Made by a program: the position numbers and the translations under genes. From the NCBI GenBank assembly GCA_947629605.1, contig CANREK010000017.1, forward strand, positions 1 through 12,994: 12,994 bases of DNA, read 5' to 3'. Shown here one piece after another: positions 7,476 to 11,564 of the stretch (positions within the stretch are counted from its first letter, which is position 1; each line of letters opens with the position of its first letter). The notes below the pieces were generated by a model. That model searched no databases. It worked only from the letters and a program-made list of their open reading frames with translations, and was not told the DNA's origin. This DNA comes from an uncultured Clostridia bacterium (GTDB lineage: Bacteria > Bacillota > Clostridia > Christensenellales > Borkfalkiaceae).

Positions 7476-7504
7476 ATCCTATCAAAAATGGCGGAAATTG
7501 TCAA
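7476..7504 (-). promoter_or_regulatory. Promoter of the regulator/araM unit
   Basis: Minus strand TTGACA (7499-7504), 17-base spacer, TAGGAT (7476-7481). Six bases (AGACGT) separate the -10 from the ATG at 7469, so +1 would fall on the A of the start codon. The AGGA in the -10 could act as a weak ribosome site for longer transcripts entering from upstream. Confidence 0.75.
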
Positions 7505-7516
7505 TCTTTCCGCCAT
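7488..7516 (-). terminator. 10-bp inverted repeat: terminator of rdgB-yfcE and/or operator
   Basis: ATGGCGGAAA and TTTCCGCCAT are perfect 10-base arms around a nine-base spacer that contains the -35 box TTGACA. On the minus strand the hairpin lies 44 bases after the phosphodiesterase stop and is followed by TTTT, so it fits an intrinsic terminator. Its centring on the -35 box equally fits an autoregulatory operator. Confidence 0.7.
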
Positions 7517-7559
7517 AAAAATTGAAATATTTTATTTTTGATTGAAGAGAACTGCCGCT

Positions 7560-8024
7560 CTACGCCCTGACGATCGTCGCCGTGACGTTCCCGCGGTGGG
7601 CGACCATGTAGCAGTAGCTCGGCGCGGCATAGTCCCCGAGCGCACCCGGGTTGACGCAGAGAACATCATCCACCGTCGCAATGTCCGCCGTGTGGGTGTG
7701 ACCGTAGAGCGCGACGCCGCAGTCGAGTTCCTTCGCCCGCGCCGCAAGACGCGAAAGCCCGTGCTTCACGCCGTATTTATGGCCGTGACAACAGAAGATG
7801 CGCACCCCTTCCGCCTCGATGACGCATTCCTCCTCGCCGAAGGAAAAATCGCAGTTGCCTTTCATGACGTACGTCTTTTCGGGGTAAAGCCGCATGACGG
7901 GGCGCATGTCCCCCGACCCGTCGCCGAGGTGGATGAGAAAATCGTTCTCCGCAAAGAGGTGACTGACCCGATCGATCGCGCCCGCCCGCGCATGGGAATC
8001 GGAAACCACGACAAAGGTTTTCAT
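7560..8024 (-). CDS. YfcE/MJ0936-like metallophosphodiesterase
   Basis: 154 residues of a calcineurin-like phosphoesterase. Metal-binding motifs in order: SDSH (D9, H11), HLGDGSGD (D35), GNCD (56-59, normally GNHD or GNCD in this subfamily), HGH (80-82) and GHTH (108-111), followed by NPGAL (125-129). Small stand-alone members hydrolyse phosphodiesters with Mn2+ or similar metals; the cellular substrate is not known. An AAGGAGAA ribosome site precedes the ATG. The start overlaps the rdgB stop by ATGA, so it is translated with rdgB; the rdgB-phosphodiesterase pair is common in Firmicutes. The hairpin at 7488-7516 probably ends the transcript. Confidence 0.93.
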   Translation of the reverse strand: MKTFVVVSDSHARAGAIDRVSHLFAENDFLIHLGDGSGDMRPVMRLYPEKTYVMKGNCDFSFGEEECVIEAEGVRIFCCHGHKYGVKHGLSRLAARAKELDCGVALYGHTHTADIATVDDVLCVNPGALGDYAAPSYCYMVAHRGNVTATIVRA

Positions 8025-8620
8025 AGCTTCTCCTTCAAGGCCGCAAGCGCCCTGCCGCGGTGCGAGACGGCGTTTTTCTCCTCCTCCGCGGCCTCGCCAA
8101 AGGTCTTGTTGAGGTCATCCGAGAGGAAGAGCGGATCGTAGCCGAAGCCGTGTTCGCCGTGCTCTTCTTCGAGAATGCGGCCGAACGTCCTGCCTTCCGC
8201 ACAGATCTCCCTGCCGTCGGGAAAGACGAGCACGAGGGCACAGCTGAAATGGGCGGCGCGGTTCTTTTCCCCCTTCAAACGGTCGAGGAGGAAGGCGCGG
8301 TTGCGCGCGTCGTGCCCGCCCTCACATGCCGCAAGGAAGCCGACAGGAGCGAACATCTCGGCGAATCTTGCGCTGTACACGCCCGGGGCGCCGCCGAGGG
8401 CATCCACTTCGAGCCCGCTGTCATCGGCGAGCGCGGGCAGTCCCGTCGCCCTTGCGACCGCCCTCGCTTTGAGACGCGCGTTCCCGAAAAAGGTCGTCTC
8501 CGTCTCCTCGACCTCGCCGAAAAATCCTGCCTCCGCCGCGGAGAGGATGTCAAATCCTCGCAAGATCTCCCGCATCTCCTTGAGTTTATGCGCGTTTCCC
8601 GTCGCCGCCACCAATTTCAT
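8021..8620 (-). CDS. rdgB: XTP/dITP pyrophosphatase (RdgB/HAM1 family)
   Basis: 199 residues. The enzyme hydrolyses dITP, ITP and XTP to monophosphates and pyrophosphate, keeping deaminated purines out of DNA and RNA. Diagnostic motifs: TGNAHK (7-12) for triphosphate binding, ADDSGLEVDAL (65-75) with the catalytic Asp, GAPGVYSARFA (77-87), GFGYDPLF (158-165) for base recognition, and VSHRGRA (185-191). The length is normal for the family. A GAGGAGAA ribosome site lies just before the ATG at 8620. It is the first gene of a two-gene unit with the YfcE-like phosphodiesterase. No strong promoter is seen upstream: the best candidate is TATATT (8636-8641) with a poor -35, lying in a tandem AT-rich repeat. 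Confidence 0.96.
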   Translation of the reverse strand: MKLVAATGNAHKLKEMREILRGFDILSAAEAGFFGEVEETETTFFGNARLKARAVARATGLPALADDSGLEVDALGGAPGVYSARFAEMFAPVGFLAACEGGHDARNRAFLLDRLKGEKNRAAHFSCALVLVFPDGREICAEGRTFGRILEEEHGEHGFGYDPLFLSDDLNKTFGEAAEEEKNAVSHRGRALAALKEKL

Positions 8621-8636
8621 CGTTTCTCCTCATCGA

Positions 8637-8663
8637 ATATAACATTTGTTATATAACATTTGT
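8637..8663 (-). repeat. Tandem 13-base repeat in the rdgB promoter region
   Basis: ATATAACATTTGT occurs twice (8637-8649 and 8651-8663) with a 14-base period. The core AACATTTGTT is itself nearly palindromic. The copy near the gene contains the only plausible -10 (minus-strand TATATT). It could be a protein-binding site or a by-product of slippage. Confidence 0.55.
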
Positions 8664-8687
8664 AATTTTTGCTCATGCCGAACGTTT

Positions 8688-8790
8688 GCGTCATTCTAAG
8701 CGGCGGGGCGAATGCCCCTCCTCAGTCACCTACGGTGACAGCTCCCCCCGAAGGGGGGAGCCATAAGCCCCCTCCTTGGGGAGGGGGACT
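8688..8790. repeat. GC-rich hairpin cluster, intergenic repeat
   Basis: It begins GCGTCATTCTAAGCGGCGG, a further member of the CATTCTGAGC family. Four hairpins follow in a row: GGGGC-GAAT-GCCCC (8705-8718), GTCACC-TAC-GGTGAC (8725-8739), a perfect 9-bp stem GCTCCCCCC-GAA-GGGGGGAGC (8741-8761), and CCCCCTCC-TTGG-GGAGGGGG (8768-8787). GTCACC/GGTGAC followed by CTCCCC/GGGGAG palindromes is a familiar intergenic repeat layout in gut Clostridia. No ORF is supported. Confidence 0.75.
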
Positions 8791-8806
8791 AAGGGGGGGG
8801 CGGGGA

Positions 8807-8850
8807 TGCTCATCCTGAGCGCAGCGAAGGATCCCAGCAAACCTACGGCA
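8807..8850 (+). repeat. Dispersed intergenic repeat, copy 3
   Basis: GATGCTCATCCTGAGCGCAG then CGAAGGATCCCAGCAAACC and TACGG. It matches the copy at 4478-4527 block for block and shares its CATCCTGAGCG core with the copy at the left edge. Confidence 0.75.
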
Positions 8851-8889
8851 GTCCGTCGCCCTATGGGTCATTCCCCATCATCCCCCGCC

Positions 8890-8920
8890 GCAATTTTTAA
8901 TTTTTAATTTTCAATTTTTA
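8890..8920. repeat. AT-rich short tandem repeat at a gene 3' end
   Basis: AATTTTTAATTTTTAATTTT followed by CAATTTTTA: units of AATTTTT/AATTTTC. It overlaps the last codons and stop of the membrane-protein gene, supplying KIEN and TAA. The same kind of AATTTTTAATTTTTAATTTTC string is common between genes in gut Firmicutes genomes. Confidence 0.6.
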
Positions 8921-9665
8921 CTTCTTCCCTCTCCACGCGCGTCAGATCCTCATGGAAGCGCCTTGTCCACAGCCTGTAAATGAGATAGATCGCGGGCATG
9001 CCGAGGTTGGTTTCGAGGCAGGAGTTGACAACGAGCGTTCTCAAACTCGCCCCGTTCATCGGGCGGATGCCGTTGACGAGCAGGGCAAATTCCCACCCGA
9101 ACTGCACAAAGACCCCGATGAGGCACAGATAGAGAATATTCACAAACGCCTTCTCGGGCTCCCTTTTGAGGAGAATGACGATGAGAATGAGATAGCTCAC
9201 CACGAGCGCGACGCCCATCCAGCCGTGGTATGCCCCCGTCGTGCGGGAAGTCGTGATCGTCGCCTCGCCGCCGAGTTCGGAGATCGACGGGCAGATCATC
9301 CACCACATCAAGATGAGAAAGACCCAATACTTTGCGAGCTTGTCCTTTGCAACCATCGTCCAGATGAAGGCAAAATTCGTAAACCCGTAACTCATCGACA
9401 TCCACAGGAGCACGGCGAACGTTCCGCCCGCCCCTTGGAGAACACCATTGATATAGACCGTGCGCGTGTGGCTCATTAGATAGAATCCGCAAAAGTCGAC
9501 GACCGTGTAGAGGATCCCGCCGAAGAGGCCGAACAGCACGGTCGAGTACCTCTTTTTCCAGACCATGAGCCCGACGAGCACGGCGAGGAAGATACAGTCG
9601 AGGATGATGTAGAGGAGGTTGAGATTCCGCGTAGGAACGATCGCCTCGGTTGCTAATATGCTCAT
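8904..9665 (-). CDS. Seven-segment integral membrane protein of unknown function
   Basis: 253 residues with about seven hydrophobic segments: 15-36, 41-64, 78-105, 112-128, 148-166, 173-198 and 208-232, and charged ends. Notable conserved-looking spots are VVDFCGFYLM (55-64), MWWMICPSISELGGE (120-134) and FGWEFALLVNGIRPMNG (189-205). I do not recognise the family; it does not resemble an ECF S-component or PnuC closely enough to say so. An AAGGAGA site lies before the ATG. It is divergent from the pyridoxal kinase gene and the two share an identical 19-base leader, so co-expression and a link to vitamin B6 metabolism or transport are possible but unproven. The C-terminus (EVKIEN) is encoded by an AT-rich intergenic-type repeat, which may have replaced the original 3' end. 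Confidence 0.85.
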   Translation of the reverse strand: MSILATEAIVPTRNLNLLYIILDCIFLAVLVGLMVWKKRYSTVLFGLFGGILYTVVDFCGFYLMSHTRTVYINGVLQGAGGTFAVLLWMSMSYGFTNFAFIWTMVAKDKLAKYWVFLILMWWMICPSISELGGEATITTSRTTGAYHGWMGVALVVSYLILIVILLKREPEKAFVNILYLCLIGVFVQFGWEFALLVNGIRPMNGASLRTLVVNSCLETNLGMPAIYLIYRLWTRRFHEDLTRVEREEVKIEN

Positions 9666-9683
9666 ATAAGTCTCCTTTTTTGC

Positions 9684-9712
9684 ATTATATCACGCCGTTT
9701 GAATTTTTGCAA
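9684..9712 (-). promoter_or_regulatory. Promoter of the membrane-protein gene
   Basis: Minus strand TTGCAA (9707-9712), 17-base spacer, TATAAT (9684-9689) with TGA before it (extended -10). The start codon lies 18 bases after the -10, so the leader is only about 12 bases and holds little more than the ribosome site. Confidence 0.8.
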
Positions 9713-9728
9713 GGGGTCTATGGAATGC

Positions 9729-9757
9729 TTGACATTTTTCCGCATACGTTTTATAAT
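9729..9757 (+). promoter_or_regulatory. Perfect consensus promoter of pdxK
   Basis: TTGACA (9729-9734), 17-base spacer, TATAAT (9752-9757). It gives a leader of about 29 bases ending in AAAAAAGGAGACTTAT before ATG. The two divergent -35 boxes are 16 bases apart, so one bound regulator could affect both. Confidence 0.92.
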
Positions 9758-9792
9758 AAATGCAACATTGTTCTGAAAAAAAGGAGACTTAT

Positions 9793-10599
9793 ATGCGAGT
9801 TTTGGCCATCAACGACATTTCCTGCGTCGGAAAATGCTCCCTCACCGTCGCCCTGCCCGTTCTGTCCGCCTGCGGCGCCACGGTTGACATTCTCCCCACC
9901 GCGCTGCTCTCCACGCACACGGGCGGGTTTACGGGGTATACGTTCCTGAATCTCGACGACGAAATGAAAAAGATCTGCGACCATTGGGAAACGCTCGGCC
10001 TTTCCTACGACGTCATTTACAGCGGATATCTCGGCAGCAAGGCGCAGATCGAGTTCGTGAAAGATGTCAAGCGCCGTTTCTTGAAACCGCAGGGCAAGTT
10101 CGTCGTAGATCCCGTGCTCGGCGACAACTTCACCTTCTATAAGGGCTTTGACGAAAAATTTGCCGCGGGCATGCTCTCCCTCTGCGCCGAAGCCGACTAC
10201 ATTCTCCCCAACGAGACGGAAAGTTTTCTCCTCACGGGGGAGCGCGATTTCTCGAAATCGTTACATAAGTTGCAAAAAATTTGCCCGCACCCTGTCATTA
10301 CGGGGGCCGACTGTCCCGACGGATACTTCCTCTACTACTTCGACAATGAGGAGCGGCGCATGCCCCTTATCAAGGTGGAAGGCAACTACCACGGCGCGGG
10401 AGACGTGTTCGCCGCCGCCTTTTCGGGCTGCATCGGCGGGGGTCTCGGCATGGAAGAGGCCCTTGCCCTCACCTCGGAGTTCTGCTACCGCTCCATTCTC
10501 CGCACCCAAAGAGAGGTGCCCAACAGAAAATACGGCATGAATTACGAACAGGAACTTTGGGTCCTTGCCGACCGCTTCGGCAGCAAAACCGAACAATAA
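9793..10599 (+). CDS. pdxK: Pyridoxine/pyridoxal/pyridoxamine kinase (PdxK/PdxY type)
   Basis: 268 residues of the ribokinase-like family. It phosphorylates B6 vitamers at the 5' hydroxyl with ATP in the salvage route to pyridoxal phosphate. Motifs: INDISCVGKCSLTVALPVLSA (6-26) at the N-terminus, LLSTHTGGF (38-46) lining the vitamer site, DPVLGD (106-111), LPNETE (138-143), and the anion-hole/catalytic GAGD (201-204) with D204 as general base. The open frame begins earlier (9760), but an AAGGAGA site seven bases upstream and the family N-terminus place the start at 9793. The length is normal. An unknown 134-residue ORF begins two bases after its stop, presumably in the same transcript. PdxK versus PdxY naming cannot be settled from sequence alone. 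Confidence 0.92.
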   Translation: MRVLAINDISCVGKCSLTVALPVLSACGATVDILPTALLSTHTGGFTGYTFLNLDDEMKKICDHWETLGLSYDVIYSGYLGSKAQIEFVKDVKRRFLKPQGKFVVDPVLGDNFTFYKGFDEKFAAGMLSLCAEADYILPNETESFLLTGERDFSKSLHKLQKICPHPVITGADCPDGYFLYYFDNEERRMPLIKVEGNYHGAGDVFAAAFSGCIGGGLGMEEALALTSEFCYRSILRTQREVPNRKYGMNYEQELWVLADRFGSKTEQ

Positions 10600-10601
10600 G
10601 T

Positions 10602-11006
10602 ATGATATTTTGCATCGACGACAAAGATTTTTGGAGGGAATTCCCCTTCATCTGCAACCCGCTCCGCTCACTCAACATGATGCTGAGATCTTACTGTATC
10701 ACGGGCACGACGGATGCACTCGATTGGGATGACGGCGACTTTCCCCGCTTCACCGAGGCCGAATTCGACGGCCAAGCGGCGGAGGAGCTCATGCGCCGCC
10801 TCGAAGATGCTCCCATCGGAAAACGGCCGAAAACCGCACCCCGTATCGCACTTTCGCTCACTGTCGACTACGGCAACGGGTACGTCGAAAAGCGGCCGTA
10901 TACTCTCTTTAAGGACAGCGCCATGCCTCTCTTTCGGGAGATCCACGAAAAATCGCTCTTTATGTTCCGCTCGCTCTACGGCATGAGACGGGGCGGCCGA
11001 AAATGA
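10602..11006 (+). CDS. Uncharacterised 134-residue protein downstream of pdxK
   Basis: Soluble and mixed alpha/beta, with recognisable non-random segments: MIFCIDDKDFWREFPFICNP at the start, LDWDDGDFPRFTEAEFDG (about 45-62), LSLTVDYGNGYVEKRPYTLF (about 87-106) and IHEKSLFMFRSLYG (about 115-128). No known domain is recognised. The start two bases after the pdxK stop has no ribosome site of its own (AATAAGT before ATG), so translation would depend on coupling with pdxK. Later ATGs at 10677 and 10680 also lack a good site. Codon use resembles its neighbours, supporting a real gene. Confidence 0.65.
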   Translation: MIFCIDDKDFWREFPFICNPLRSLNMMLRSYCITGTTDALDWDDGDFPRFTEAEFDGQAAEELMRRLEDAPIGKRPKTAPRIALSLTVDYGNGYVEKRPYTLFKDSAMPLFREIHEKSLFMFRSLYGMRRGGRK

Positions 11007-11069
11007 GCAGTCCCAACCGCGACGGATGAGAAAACGGGGAGCGGGACTTCCGCACTCTCTCCCCCGCGG

Positions 11070-11090
11070 AACGGCATGATGGCCGTTTTC
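11070..11090 (+). terminator. Possible weak terminator after the 134-residue ORF
   Basis: AACGGC-ATGATG-GCCGTT forms a 6-bp stem followed by TTC and, a little later, ATTTTC. The T run is poor. It lies 64 bases after the stop codon and upstream of the 6S RNA promoter. Confidence 0.35.
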
Positions 11091-11121
11091 AAGATTTTCA
11101 AAAGAAATCGCCGCCAAAATG

Positions 11122-11150
11122 TTGCGTTTGAAGAGGAACTCTGCTATAAT
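11122..11150 (+). promoter_or_regulatory. Promoter of the 6S RNA candidate
   Basis: TTGCGT (11122-11127), 17-base spacer, TATAAT (11145-11150) with TGC before it (extended -10). The predicted start is about 11157, just before the AGACA that begins the closing stem. Confidence 0.8.
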
Positions 11151-11156
11151 GATATT

Positions 11157-11349
11157 CAGACACCTGCGGTGTACGGAGTTCGCAATGCGCGTGATCCACA
11201 AAAATGATTCGGGAGACGGTGTCGCTTTGGGGATAGGCAAGGTCTGTACCGGAATACGGAAAGTCTGACGCCCCGACGCCCGTCACCCACCTGCGAGATG
11301 CGGGTTAACCCTTTTCGAACTGCGGCACAGGCGGATGTCTCCTTTTTTT
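11157..11349 (+). ncRNA. ssrS: Probable 6S RNA
   Basis: 6S RNA mimics an open promoter and binds the housekeeping RNA polymerase holoenzyme. Here a transcript of about 190 nt runs from the promoter at 11145 to a T7 run (11343-11349). Its ends pair as a bulged closing stem: AGACA (11158-11162) with TGTCT (11336-11340), CC with GG, GTGT with GCAC, and AGTTCG (11177-11182) with CGAACT (11316-11321). A large bubble follows, whose 3' strand carries a hairpin ACCTGC-GAGAT-GCGGGT. A long apical arm (GGG-A-GACGG with CCGTC-A-CCC, then further pairs up to the loop CCGGAA) completes the three-part 6S shape. The strings GTTCGCAA near the 5' end and CTGCGGC near the 3' end resemble conserved 6S segments. 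No ORF is supported. The next gene is a tRNA, so it is not a riboswitch leader. Confidence 0.75.
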
Positions 11350-11381
11350 GGAAAATTTTTCTCTTTCACCGTAAAAATCGG

Positions 11382-11410
11382 TTGCAAGTTTTTGGATTGT
11401 ATGGTATAAT
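11382..11410 (+). promoter_or_regulatory. Promoter of tRNA-Glu
   Basis: TTGCAA (11382-11387), 17-base spacer, TATAAT (11405-11410) with TGG before it (extended -10). The predicted start is about 24 bases before the mature tRNA 5' end. Confidence 0.85.
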
Positions 11411-11440
11411 CACAGAGCAATCGCAAAGATGATCTAATAC

Positions 11441-11515
11441 GGCCTTGTGGTCAAGCGGTTAAGACGGCGCCCTCTCACGGCGCAATCCCGGGTTCGATTC
11501 CCGGCAAGGTCACCA
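11441..11515 (+). tRNA. tRNA-Glu (anticodon CTC)
   Basis: A complete 75-base cloverleaf. The acceptor GGCCTTG pairs with CAAGGTC (one G-U), the D stem is GTC/GAC, the anticodon stem GCGCC/GGCGC encloses the loop CTCTCAC (anticodon CTC, reading GAG), and the T arm is CCGGG-TTCGATT-CCCGG. Discriminator A and an encoded CCA end follow. It has its own promoter and terminator. Confidence 0.97.
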
Positions 11516-11520
11516 AGTGA

Positions 11521-11564
11521 GACCCAGTAGAACCCGTAAAAAGGTTCTGCTGGGGTCTTTTTTT
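11521..11564 (+). terminator. Strong intrinsic terminator after tRNA-Glu
   Basis: GACCCAGTAGAACC (11521-11534) pairs with GGTTCTGCTGGGGTC (11543-11557), a 14-bp stem with one bulged G and one G-U pair, closed by an eight-base A-rich loop and followed by seven T residues. Confidence 0.93.

Noticed and set aside
8690..8800. A CRISPR array in the repeat-rich region.
   Set aside because: The elements are different palindromes in a row, with no regular repeat-spacer alternation and no cas genes.
10668..11240. Minus-strand open frame of 190 codons opposite the unknown 134-residue ORF.
   Set aside because: It would overlap the 6S RNA region and its promoter, has no ribosome site and no recognisable protein pattern; the plus-strand frame looks more protein-like.
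11157..11349. Riboswitch, T-box or SRP RNA instead of 6S RNA.
   Set aside because: No coding region follows, since the next gene is a tRNA. The SRP tetraloop region and T-box or riboswitch core motifs were not found. The overall closing stem, bubble and apical arm fit 6S better.
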